Made by a program: the position numbers and the translations under genes. A model generated the notes under the pieces. It saw only the letters and a program-made list of their open reading frames with translations. It was not told where the DNA came from and searched no databases. 10,677 bases of DNA from Pseudomonadota bacterium. Its GTDB lineage: Bacteria; Pseudomonadota; Alphaproteobacteria; Rhizobiales; Hyphomicrobiaceae. Below, one piece after another: positions 1-6,471 of the stretch. The stretch lies in NCBI GenBank assembly GCA_003242645.1, contig QGVC01000097.1, positions 1 to 10,677 of the forward strand. The letters run 5' to 3'. Every line of letters starts with the position of its first letter. Position 1 is the stretch's first letter.

Positions 1-380
1 GCCTCGGGCCGCAGGTGGAATGTGATCCAGCTGCGATCATCAGGCACTTCAATCCGCTCGGCGACGAGGCCGTAGAGCGTGAATGGTTCATCCTGCGAGC
101 GTGCCATCAGGCTTTCGTAGACGTACTCGCGTATGCCCGATGGCGTCACGCCTTTGATGATGAAGGGGTTGAGGCTGTCGAATGTGCCGAGCACGCCCAT
201 GCGGAGTTGACCGCCCTTGGGCGCATCAGGATTGACGTAGGGCAGGTGCTTGAAATCGGGCGGCAACGCGGGCTCGCCGTGCATCGCGATGCCGTGCTTC
301 CCAGTCGCCTCTCCGGCGGAAAGTGGCGCCGGAGCGAGCGCGACCATGAGCATGGACGCGAGGGTTATCAGCAGGATCAC
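1..380 (-). CDS. Peptide/oligopeptide ABC transporter substrate-binding protein, YejA-like (5' part, cut by window edge)
   Basis: This is the N-terminal 126 residues of a periplasmic extracellular solute-binding protein (family 5), which captures peptides for an inner-membrane ABC importer. Reading the minus strand gives a hydrophobic signal peptide (about residues 2-22, likely cleavage after PLSA), then HGIAMHGEPALPPDF, YVNPDAPKGG (49-58), GTFDSLNPFIIKG (65-77) and YVYESLMARS; these are hallmarks of YejA-type proteins. The C-terminal part lies beyond base 1. No ATG opens the frame before the signal peptide. I chose GTG at 380-378 because GGAAGG lies just upstream and the whole hydrophobic core is kept; TTG at 398 would add a positively charged N-region, and ATG at 353 or 347 would cut into the signal peptide. 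An in-frame stop (TAA) limits any extension to about 448. The neighbouring permease genes, if any, would lie to the left. Family assignment is sure; the exact substrate and start are not. Confidence 0.88.
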   Translation of the reverse strand, partial: MILLITLASMLMVALAPAPLSAGEATGKHGIAMHGEPALPPDFKHLPYVNPDAPKGGQLRMGVLGTFDSLNPFIIKGVTPSGIREYVYESLMARSQDEPFTLYGLVAERIEVPDDRSWITFHLRPE

Positions 381-687
381 AGGCCTTCCGCTTGGCAAAC
401 GAAAACTGTCGGCTCGACGATGCCACCGCCCTTCGCGCAGCCATTACCACAATTGGGGCGTATTACGACCCCATGCTGACTGCGACGTTGCGACTTTGCC
501 ACGTCGTTAAGCGCGGGCTCACCCATGCACAGGACCCGCAGGCAGGCGGTCACGTGATTGCCGCATTCGCACCATTAGTCCGCGCAGGCACACGTCGCAA
601 TGGGGGCGTGTCAACCCGGCGCGCGGTGAGTGCCGGGGGATGGTGGGACGGGCAGGCCGTACCGCTCACAGCGAACGGGAAAACACG
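381..687. other. Intergenic region between divergent yejA-like and ialB-like genes
   Basis: This 307-bp gap separates two genes transcribed away from each other, so it should carry both promoters. I see no convincing coding frame and no tRNA. The only structured element I noticed is an imperfect palindrome at 454-473, TGGGG and CCCCA arms around a CGTATTACGA centre, which could be an operator or a leader hairpin for the minus-strand gene. I could not assign -35/-10 boxes with any confidence. Confidence 0.5.
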
Positions 688-1491
688 ATGGCGAATTCAA
701 GTTGGCTCGCGATTTGTGCCGCACGCGCCGTAGCAGGTGCGGCGGTGGCGTTTGGGCTTCATTTGGGAATTTCTGACGCTGCGTTGGCCCCACAGGGCAA
801 GCAAGCTCAAGGCCAAGCGCAGCAACAACAACAGCAGCAGCAGAGCGCGTGGGTTAAGCTCTGCGAGAAGGCCCCGCTGGCGACCCGCGACAAGGAGGGA
901 AAGCTTGTCCGCGAGGAAAAGGAGATCTGCCTCACCCACCATGAGCGGCTCGACGGGAATACGGGGATGGTCATCGTGTCGGCAGCCATCCGCCACGTTG
1001 AAGGAATCGACAAAGAGCACCTGATGGTCATGGTGCCGCTGGGCATGGCCATCCCGCCGGGCGTCAGGGCTGCCGTCTACACCCCGGAACAGTGGGAGAA
1101 GGCCCAGAAGAACGAGAAAATCGACGAGAAGGAGCTCAAGCCGATCAGCCTCAACTACACCCTGTGCCATCCGGCGGGTTGCACAGCAGAGGTGGAGGCC
1201 ACCAAGGAGCTCCTCGATTCCATGAAAACGGGCGGTGGTCTGATGGTCTTGGCGATCAATGCCAACGGCCAGCCTATCGCGTTTCCCGTTCCTCTCGACG
1301 GCTTCACAGCGGCGCACAACGGCCCGCCTGTTGACAGTGAAGCCTATGCCAAGGCCCGCAGCCAGCTGATGGAGCAGATCAGGGAGCGCAGGGCCGAGCT
1401 GATCAGGCAGGCTCAGGAGAAACAGGCTGCCGAGAAGCAGGGTTCGGAGAAGGGTGCTGCCGAAAAGAAGGCTGCCGAAAAAAAGAAATAA
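688..1491 (+). CDS. Invasion-associated locus B (IalB) family secreted protein with poly-Gln linker and Lys/Ala tail
   Basis: The 267-residue product looks like an exported IalB-family protein. IalB of Bartonella is linked to erythrocyte invasion, but the family is widespread in free-living Rhizobiales, where its role is unclear. Residues 1-34 form a signal peptide ending SDAALA. A Gln-rich linker (36-52, eight Gln in a row) follows, then the IalB domain (about 53-205) with WVKLC, ICLTH, the VPLGMAIPPG segment, a Cys pair LCHPAGC and a GG..MVLAINANGQPI stretch near the end. The four cysteines (59, 81, 160, 165) could form two disulfides, as expected in the periplasm. The C-terminus (about 217-267) is a charged, probably helical tail ending in Lys/Ala/Glu repeats. 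I chose ATG 688 because it begins the signal peptide and has GGGA about 8 bases upstream; the upstream in-frame ATG at 640 would add 16 polar residues before it. The gene is monocistronic, with a terminator 40 bases downstream. Confidence 0.86.
   Translation: MANSSWLAICAARAVAGAAVAFGLHLGISDAALAPQGKQAQGQAQQQQQQQQSAWVKLCEKAPLATRDKEGKLVREEKEICLTHHERLDGNTGMVIVSAAIRHVEGIDKEHLMVMVPLGMAIPPGVRAAVYTPEQWEKAQKNEKIDEKELKPISLNYTLCHPAGCTAEVEATKELLDSMKTGGGLMVLAINANGQPIAFPVPLDGFTAAHNGPPVDSEAYAKARSQLMEQIRERRAELIRQAQEKQAAEKQGSEKGAAEKKAAEKKK
820..843 (+). repeat. CAG/CAA trinucleotide run encoding eight Gln
   Basis: Eight consecutive CAG or CAA codons encode Gln 45-52 of the IalB-like protein, between the signal peptide and the folded domain. 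Mixed CAG/CAA usage would limit slippage, but the length may still vary between strains. It looks like a flexible linker rather than part of the fold. Confidence 0.9.
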
Positions 1492-1529
1492 GCCCGGCGG
1501 CGATCTCTTCTCGAATTGACTTCAACGAA

Positions 1530-1565
1530 GCGCTGGGAGGTTGCAGCCACCCAGCGCATTTTATT
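1530..1565 (+). terminator. Rho-independent-like terminator after the ialB-like gene
   Basis: GCGCTGGG (1530-1537) and CCCAGCGC (1550-1557) form a perfect 8-bp stem around a 12-base loop, followed by ATTTTATT. It sits 38 bases after the stop codon of the plus-strand gene. The T-rich side is present only on the plus strand, so it should mainly end ialB-like transcription; epmB converges from the right and ends about 85 bases away. Confidence 0.8.
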
Positions 1566-1648
1566 GCCTTGAGTGTATTTGATCGCGCGAGCCGCACTTG
1601 CTCTCGTCAGCGGGCTTCGCGGCGCAAGACGTAAACGCGAAACAGTCG

Positions 1649-2710
1649 TTAGGCGATGCTGTCGCGGTACGAGTGGCAGCAGCCGTCAGGGTCTTCCAGC
1701 TGGTAGGTGCCGGGCTCTTCGCCAGGGAGCGCATGACACGGCCCGATGGGCACCTTCCCCGCGCCGCCCGGAATATCGATCACGTACGTTGGCTGGCATA
1801 TACCTGAAACACGCCCTCGCATCTTTCGCATGAGCTGCTGGCCGTCAGCGATTCGGGTGCGGAGATGTGACGTCCCGGGAGCCAGATCGCCGTGGTGCAG
1901 GTAGTACGGCTTGATTCGGCACGCGACGAAGGCTCGCATCAGCTCGGCAAGCGTTTCCGGATCGTCGTTCACGCCTCTCAGCAGCACCGACTGGCTCACG
2001 AGAGGGATACCTGCGTCGACCAGCTTCGCACAAGCCGCCTTGGCTGGCTCCGTCAATTCGCGGGGATGGTTGGCGTGCACCGCCACCCAGACAGCCTTGT
2101 TCGTGCTGCGGAGAGCCGCCACCAGCTCATCCGTTATCCGCGCTGGATCTGCGACGGGCACGCGTGTGTGCCAGCGCAGGACGGCTACATGCGGGATCGT
2201 ATCTAACGCTGCGGTGATCTCGCCGATCCGTCGCGGCGAAAGCACGAAGGGATCGCCGCCCGTCAAGATCACCTCCCAGATCTCCGGCCGTGCGCGGATG
2301 TAATCCAGTGCGGCAGCGAGTTGGTCCGCGGAAAGTGGGGCCCCTTGCTCAGGGCCGACCATCTCCCGGCGAAAGCAGAACCGGCAATAAACGGCGCAGA
2401 CACCCACGACCTTGAGCAGCACGCGGTCCGGATAGCGGTGCACCACACCAGGCACGGGGGAATGGCTGTGGTCGCCGATTGGGTCGGCGGTTTCGCCCGG
2501 CGCCACCTCCAGCTCGCGGCTGTCCGGCACGAACTGGCGCGCGATCGGGTCGTTCGGATCAGCGGGATCGATCAACTCGGCCATCGCCGGGGTGATCGAG
2601 ACGGCGTAGCGTGCCGCGACAGCCTCAAGTCGTCCGATCGCCTCACGCGGTATGAGACGAGCTGCCGCTAGCTCGGCGGGTGTCGTCAAAGGTTTGGCGC
2701 ATTTGGTCAT
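1649..2710 (-). CDS. epmB: EF-P-(R)-beta-lysine pathway lysine 2,3-aminomutase
   Basis: This 353-residue radical SAM enzyme is predicted to convert L-lysine to (R)-beta-lysine, the donor for EF-P modification. The radical SAM cluster motif CAVYCRFC is at residues 105-112 (Cys 105, 109, 112), TGGDP follows at 150-154, and PGGAGK (314-319) carries the lysine (K319) expected to hold pyridoxal phosphate in the KamA family. The length matches short EpmB/YjeK proteins (about 340 residues) rather than clostridial or Bacillus catabolic KamA (over 400), which have an extra C-terminal region. Its neighbours, epmA 123 bp upstream on the same strand and efp beyond it, support the EF-P role over lysine fermentation. 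The ATG at 2710 is the first possible start and gives a normal N-terminus, though the ribosome site is weak. It could be annotated simply as KamA-family protein; the context makes EpmB much more likely. Confidence 0.93.
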   Translation of the reverse strand: MTKCAKPLTTPAELAAARLIPREAIGRLEAVAARYAVSITPAMAELIDPADPNDPIARQFVPDSRELEVAPGETADPIGDHSHSPVPGVVHRYPDRVLLKVVGVCAVYCRFCFRREMVGPEQGAPLSADQLAAALDYIRARPEIWEVILTGGDPFVLSPRRIGEITAALDTIPHVAVLRWHTRVPVADPARITDELVAALRSTNKAVWVAVHANHPRELTEPAKAACAKLVDAGIPLVSQSVLLRGVNDDPETLAELMRAFVACRIKPYYLHHGDLAPGTSHLRTRIADGQQLMRKMRGRVSGICQPTYVIDIPGGAGKVPIGPCHALPGEEPGTYQLEDPDGCCHSYRDSIA

Positions 2711-2833
2711 GAGGCCTAGGCGCCGAATTCGACGCCGCTGTCAATGTGGCCAGTCATCCGCTCGGCTTCCGAATAAAGGCTCACGCGGAAAATCCTGCCC
2801 AACTTGGAAACGTATTCAGATTAGGGCTTGAAG

Positions 2834-3886
2834 CTATTCCGGCAGGGGCGTCCATAGCACCTGCTCGATGCGCTGCGCTCCTGTGGCCAGCATCACGAGC
2901 CGGTCGAAGCCCAAGGCAATGCCGGAAGCCGGAGGCATGTGGCGAAGCGCAGCCAAGAAGTCCTCGTCCAACGGATAGCTCTCGCCATAAACGCGGGCTT
3001 TTTCAGCCATTTCCGCTTCGAAACGCCGCCGTTGCTCGTCTGGATCGGTCAGCTCGCCGAAACCGTTCGCGAGCTCGACGCCGCACAGATACAACTCGAA
3101 CCGCTCTGCGACGCGCGGGTCGTCGGCCTTGGGTCGCGCCAAAGCAGCCTCGCTGATGGGATACTCCGTCAGAAATGTGGGCCGTTCGCGACCGAGGTGC
3201 GGCTCGACGCGCTCCACAAGAATGCGGCTGAAGATGTCCGCCCAGGTATCGTCCGCGGCGACACGCACCCCTGCGGAAATCGCGGCCCGCGCCAGAGCGT
3301 CGCGATCCGTCTCCCCGTTTGGAGTGGTCGCCAGCAGGTCAATGTCCGCATAGCGCGAGAAGCACTCGGCAACCGTCAGACGCTCCGGTTCGGCGGTGCG
3401 GGATACCGAGATGTCGCGGAACGTGAAAGCGCTCGCTCCGGCAGCTGCGGCAGCCACTTGCAGAAGCGCTTCGCAGTCCGCCATCAACACCTCGTAATCC
3501 TCGCCCGCGCGATACCACTCCAGCATCGTGAACTCGGGGTGATGGAGAGCCCCACGCTCTCGATTGCGGAAGACGGGGGTCAACGAGAAGATGCGCCGCT
3601 CTCCAGCAGCCAGAAGCTTCTTGCAGGCGAACTCGGGCGAGGTGTGGAGATACAGGGTCTGGCTGCTCCCGTCCGGCCTGATCAGCTCCGTCCGGAACGC
3701 ATGCAGATGTGCCTCGTTGCCGGGCGAGACTTGCAGGACGCTCGTGTCGACCTCGACGAAGCCCTGGTCCTCAAACCAGCGTCGCACCGCAGCCTTGATG
3801 CGATTGCGCGCCATGAGAAACGGGCGCCGATCTGCGTGGCGGTCGGCCTCCCACCAGGGGGATGGTTGGGTATGTGGCGGAGGCAT
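2834..3886 (-). CDS. epmA: EF-P lysine ligase EpmA (GenX/PoxA, class II LysRS paralogue)
   Basis: The 350-residue product is a truncated class II lysyl-tRNA synthetase relative that activates (R)-beta-lysine with ATP and attaches it to the conserved lysine of EF-P. It has only the catalytic core: the PWW..DRHADRRPFL N-terminus, VSPGNEAHLHAF (53-64), motif 2 around FRNRERGALHHPEFTMLEWY (106-125), ELANGFGELTDP (271-282) and motif 3 GIALGFDRL (322-330). The anticodon-binding OB fold of true LysRS (about 500 residues) is missing, which is diagnostic of EpmA. I chose ATG 3886 because the conserved block begins soon after it; an in-frame GTG at 3928 would add 14 residues with no sign of conservation that I recognise. 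The gene is upstream of epmB on the same strand, with a 123-bp gap that may hold a separate promoter, and it diverges from its substrate gene efp. No gene for the EF-P hydroxylase EpmC is seen here. Confidence 0.94.
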   Translation of the reverse strand: MPPPHTQPSPWWEADRHADRRPFLMARNRIKAAVRRWFEDQGFVEVDTSVLQVSPGNEAHLHAFRTELIRPDGSSQTLYLHTSPEFACKKLLAAGERRIFSLTPVFRNRERGALHHPEFTMLEWYRAGEDYEVLMADCEALLQVAAAAAGASAFTFRDISVSRTAEPERLTVAECFSRYADIDLLATTPNGETDRDALARAAISAGVRVAADDTWADIFSRILVERVEPHLGRERPTFLTEYPISEAALARPKADDPRVAERFELYLCGVELANGFGELTDPDEQRRRFEAEMAEKARVYGESYPLDEDFLAALRHMPPASGIALGFDRLVMLATGAQRIEQVLWTPLPE

Positions 3887-3948
3887 CAGTATCTCGGCTC
3901 TCCGCCAATCGGGCTGGGGCAGGGGCACACCCGGCCTTGGCCTCGCGG

Positions 3949-3958
3949 CCTGATCAGG
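3949..3958. promoter_or_regulatory. Palindrome in the divergent epmA-efp region, possible operator
   Basis: CCTGATCAGG is a perfect 10-bp palindrome placed in the 159-bp gap between the starts of epmA and efp. It is flanked by CGCGG (3944-3948) and CCGCG (3966-3970), which could pair and extend it into a hairpin. The position would suit a site controlling both divergent genes, but short GC-rich palindromes arise easily by chance and I recognise no regulator for it. Confidence 0.22.
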
Positions 3959-4035
3959 TTATGAACCGCGGCACCTTGGATATCGCCCTGCAGAGTCGCG
4001 CGCTCGCGCCGGCCGCGGGCCTCGCTGAAATTAAC

Positions 4036-4039
4036 GGAG
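4036..4039 (+). promoter_or_regulatory. Ribosome binding site that supports the GTG start of efp
   Basis: GGAG lies six bases before GTG 4046. Together with the protein starting [12 protein letters not shown], as in other EF-P proteins, this fixes a GTG rather than ATG start. Confidence 0.75.
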
Positions 4040-4045
4040 AGATAC

Positions 4046-4615
4046 GTGGCGAAAGTCATTGCAAGCTCGATCCGCAAGGGCAACGTGGTGGAGATCGACG
4101 GCAAGCTCTGCGTCGTGCTCAAAGCTGAAAACATCCATCCCGGCAAGGGAACGCCGGTGACGCACCTGGAGATGCGCCGCATATCAGACGGCGTCAAGGT
4201 AACGGAGCGTTTCCGCACGACCGAAGAGGTGGAGCGCGCCTATCTCGACGAACGCGAGCTCAATTACATTTACGAGGACGACACCGGCTACACCTTCATG
4301 CATCCGGAGACGTACGAGCAGATCACCGTTCCGAAGGACATCGTCGGTGATCAGGCCGCCTTCCTCCAGGAAGGCATGACCTGCACGATCAGCCTCTACG
4401 AGGGCACCCCGGTTGCTATTGAGCTGCCGCCTCGGGTGACACTTGAGGTTGTCGAGGCCGATCCCGTCGTGAAGGGCCAGACGGCTGCTTCCTCATACAA
4501 GCCGGCTGTGCTTTCAAACGGCATGCGGATCATGGTCCCGCCGCATATCACCGCCGGCACCCGCGTCGTTGTCTCGACGGCGGATGGCAGCTACATCGAG
4601 CGGGCGAAGGATTGA
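4046..4615 (+). CDS. efp: Translation elongation factor P
   Basis: EF-P binds the ribosome between the P and E sites and restores peptide bond formation at consecutive prolines. The 189-residue length is typical. Domain I (about 1-63) contains the KOW-like fold and the loop [10 protein letters not shown] with Lys34 at its tip, exactly where EpmA adds beta-lysine. Two OB-type domains follow: domain II (about 65-128, including [11 protein letters not shown]) and domain III (about 129-187), with the signature [17 protein letters not shown]. The loop sequence with lysine, rather than arginine or a proline-rich loop, matches the lysylation system encoded next door. Translation starts at GTG with a good ribosome site. 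The gene is divergent from epmA and converges on erpA, so it is probably transcribed alone. Confidence 0.98.
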   Translation: MAKVIASSIRKGNVVEIDGKLCVVLKAENIHPGKGTPVTHLEMRRISDGVKVTERFRTTEEVERAYLDERELNYIYEDDTGYTFMHPETYEQITVPKDIVGDQAAFLQEGMTCTISLYEGTPVAIELPPRVTLEVVEADPVVKGQTAASSYKPAVLSNGMRIMVPPHITAGTRVVVSTADGSYIERAKD

Positions 4616-4627
4616 ACCGATCAGCGG

Positions 4628-4692
4628 GCGAATAGCGAATGCCGAGCGAGAATGCTGAACACGCGCCGTGATGCATCCGATTCGCTATTCGC
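4628..4692. repeat. Perfect 13-bp inverted repeat between convergent efp and erpA
   Basis: GCGAATAGCGAAT (4628-4640) is matched by its exact reverse complement ATTCGCTATTCGC (4680-4692), with 39 bases between. Each arm is itself nearly a tandem of GCGAAT. The element fills most of the 83-bp gap between two converging genes, so it may act as a shared transcription end or an mRNA 3' stabiliser in both directions. There is no T-run after either arm, so it is not a standard intrinsic terminator. Sequence of this kind could also be a small dispersed intergenic repeat, which cannot be tested within this window. Confidence 0.7.
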
Positions 4693-4698
4693 TGCAAC

Positions 4699-5046
4699 TT
4701 AAATCGTAAAACTCGTCCCGCAGCCGCAGCCAGCGACAGCGTTCGGATTCTTCACCCTGAACGACGCCCCGATGAGGTCGTCGACAAAGTCGATCTCCGA
4801 CCCGGCCATGTACATGAGCGAGACCGGGTCGATCAGCACGGTCGCGCCATCCCGCTCGACGACCAAGTCATCCGGCTCCCGTTCGGCCACAAGGTCGAAT
4901 TTGTACTGGAAACCGGAACAGCCACCGCCTTCGACGCTCACGCGCAGCAGCTTGTTGGTCGGCTCGTCAGCAACGATCTCGTTGATGCGGCGAGCCGCTT
5001 TCTCGGTTAGCGTAATGGGCGCTTCGGTCGTAGCGCTGTCGGACAT
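4699..5046 (-). CDS. erpA: A-type iron-sulfur cluster carrier, ErpA/HesB/IscA family
   Basis: The 115-residue protein is a cytoplasmic Fe-S carrier that receives clusters from an assembly scaffold and passes them to target enzymes. The three ligand cysteines are in place: Cys43 in GGGCSGFQYKF and Cys107 and Cys109 in the C-terminal AGCGCGTSF. The length is normal. The DPVSLMYMAGSEIDFVDDL segment is typical of the family. ErpA is the best guess among paralogues (IscA, SufA, ErpA), because there is no isc or suf operon nearby and the gene stands alone beside dgt; the residues alone do not settle it. It diverges from dgt across 136 bp and converges on efp. Radical SAM EpmB encoded nearby needs a [4Fe-4S] cluster, but a specific link is only a guess. 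Confidence 0.92.
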   Translation of the reverse strand: MSDSATTEAPITLTEKAARRINEIVADEPTNKLLRVSVEGGGCSGFQYKFDLVAEREPDDLVVERDGATVLIDPVSLMYMAGSEIDFVDDLIGASFRVKNPNAVAGCGCGTSFTI

Positions 5047-5182
5047 CGATCCCGGTAACCTCCACTGCGTTCACTGAGGCTGGATCGGCGCGCTGCGGTT
5101 TGCACCTGAGGCGGAATCGCGCCAATCCCGTGAACGGGACTCAAAATAAGCGCGCGGGCAGTTTTCTCCAAGTGGAAGGCCG

Positions 5183-6403
5183 ATGGAGCAGCAACACCGG
5201 AATTGGGGATATGGGGCCGAGCTACCGCCCGGCGCCCGTGCTTTGGCTTCCTATGCGGCAAGCCAAATCCCAAGCCGTGGCCGCCTTCATCCCGAGCCGG
5301 AATGCCCGACGCGCAGCCCGTTGCAGCGCGACCGTGACCGGATCCTGCACTCCACGGCCTTTCGCCGGCTCAATTACAAGACGCAGATGTTCGTCTTCCA
5401 CGAAGGCGACCATTACCGAAACCGGCTCACCCACAGCCTGGAGGTCGCTCAGATCGCGCGAACCATCGCCCGCCAGCTGTGCCTAGATGAGGATCTGGCC
5501 GAGGCGTTGGCGCTGGCGCATGACCTGGGGCATCCGCCGTTTGGCCATGCGGGCGAGCGGGCGTTGGACGAGGCGCTGCGGGAGGTCGGCGGCTTCGACC
5601 ACAATGTCCAAAGCTTCCGGCTCGTAACGCGGCTGGAGCGGAAATACCCCTTGTTCGATGGCTTGAACCTGACGTGGGAGACGCTGGAGGGCCTGATCAA
5701 GCACAATGGGCCGCCACAGGGGAGCAACAGGCCGGGGGACCGGGTCCTGCTGCACGCCCTTCGCTCGTTTCAGATGGACTTAGCCCTCGATGCCTGGCCA
5801 TCAGCGGAGGCGCAGGCAGCCGCGATCTCCGATGAGATCGCCTGGATGACGCACGACATCGACGACGGCCTGCGGGCATCGCTGATCGCCCTCCATGATC
5901 TGCGCAACCTGGATCTTCTGGTGCCCATTCTCGACGAGCTCGAGCGGACACCTGCCATCGATGCGTCGCGCCGGATCTACGGCGTAACGCGGCAGCTCAT
6001 TACGGTGCTCATCTCGGATGTCGTGGGGGAATCGAGACGGCAGCTTGCCGCGCTCGCTCCGGAGACCGCGGACGATATCCGGCAGGCGGGCCGCCCCGTC
6101 GTCCTGTTCTCGGAGCCTATGGCGGAGGCCGTGAAAGAGCTGAAAGCGTTCCTTTATGCGCGGCTCTACCGTCACCCGCGGGTCATGAGCATCATGGATC
6201 GGGCAGAGAGCATCGTCCGCGATCTCGTGGGGCGCTACCAACAAGACCCCAGCGCCATGCCGGGACCGTGGGAGGCGGAGGCGGACACATTGGATCCGCG
6301 CCGGCGCATCCGGCTCATCGGTGACTTTGTCGCCGGTATGACCGACCGCTATGCCATCTCCGAGCATCGGCGCCTGTTTGACGCTACCCCGGAATTGCGA
6401 TAG
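5183..6403 (+). CDS. dgt: Deoxyguanosinetriphosphate triphosphohydrolase-like protein (HD domain)
   Basis: The 406-residue protein belongs to the dGTPase-like HD hydrolases, which split dNTPs into deoxynucleoside and triphosphate and so limit dNTP pools. Metal ligands of the HD domain are visible: His84 in RLTHSLEVAQIAR, His113-Asp114 in AHDLGHPPFGHAGE and Asp225 in MTHDIDDGL. The N-terminal block RSPLQRDRDRILHSTAFRRL and FDGLNLTWETLEGLIKHNGP (158-177) are typical of the type-2 bacterial subfamily, whose true substrate range often differs from E. coli dGTPase. ATG 5183 has GGAAGG three bases upstream. The protein has a slightly unusual Gln/His/Gly-containing start (residues 2-20) before the conserved part begins. 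It begins a plus-strand run with argS 68 bp downstream; it is divergent from erpA, a pairing I recall as common in Rhizobiales. Confidence 0.94.
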   Translation: MEQQHRNWGYGAELPPGARALASYAASQIPSRGRLHPEPECPTRSPLQRDRDRILHSTAFRRLNYKTQMFVFHEGDHYRNRLTHSLEVAQIARTIARQLCLDEDLAEALALAHDLGHPPFGHAGERALDEALREVGGFDHNVQSFRLVTRLERKYPLFDGLNLTWETLEGLIKHNGPPQGSNRPGDRVLLHALRSFQMDLALDAWPSAEAQAAAISDEIAWMTHDIDDGLRASLIALHDLRNLDLLVPILDELERTPAIDASRRIYGVTRQLITVLISDVVGESRRQLAALAPETADDIRQAGRPVVLFSEPMAEAVKELKAFLYARLYRHPRVMSIMDRAESIVRDLVGRYQQDPSAMPGPWEAEADTLDPRRRIRLIGDFVAGMTDRYAISEHRRLFDATPELR

Positions 6404-6424
6404 CCCGGGCGCCTACACACGTTC

Positions 6425-6464
6425 GGGGCAGGCAAGCCCCTTGAGCGATCGCGCTTCTCAAGGA
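6425..6464 (+). promoter_or_regulatory. Possible hairpins in the argS leader, one touching the ribosome binding site
   Basis: Two small inverted repeats lie in the 68-bp dgt-argS gap. GGGGC (6425-6429) pairs with GCCCC (6436-6440); CTTGAG (6440-6445) pairs with CTCAAG (6457-6462). The second stem overlaps AAGGA (6460-6464), the ribosome site of argS, seven bases from its ATG, so folding could partly hide it. The two stems share base 6440, so they compete at one pair only. No T-run follows either, so they are not terminators. They may be chance structures. Confidence 0.3.
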
Positions 6465-6471
6465 CTGGCAG

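Noticed and set aside
15..479. Open frame of 154 codons on the plus strand
   Set aside because: The minus strand here encodes the YejA-like signal peptide and conserved binding-protein motifs.
697..1317. Open frame of 206 codons on the minus strand
   Set aside because: It is the antisense of the IalB-like gene; its poly-Leu run is just the complement of the CAG/CAA run.
3887..3928. Longer epmA starting at GTG 3928
   Set aside because: The 14 added residues show no conservation that I recognise; ATG 3886 begins just before the conserved PWW..RHADRRPFL block. Not excluded.
2939..3964. Open frame of 341 codons on the plus strand
   Set aside because: It is antisense to epmA, whose class II synthetase motifs are unmistakable; the antisense product shows no recognisable family and results from high GC.
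5127..5138. Small hairpin CCCG-TGAA-CGGG between erpA and dgt
   Set aside because: Only four base pairs and no neighbouring signal; likely chance in GC-rich sequence.
5801..6367. Open frame of 188 codons on the minus strand
   Set aside because: It is antisense to dgt, which has intact HD-domain residues.
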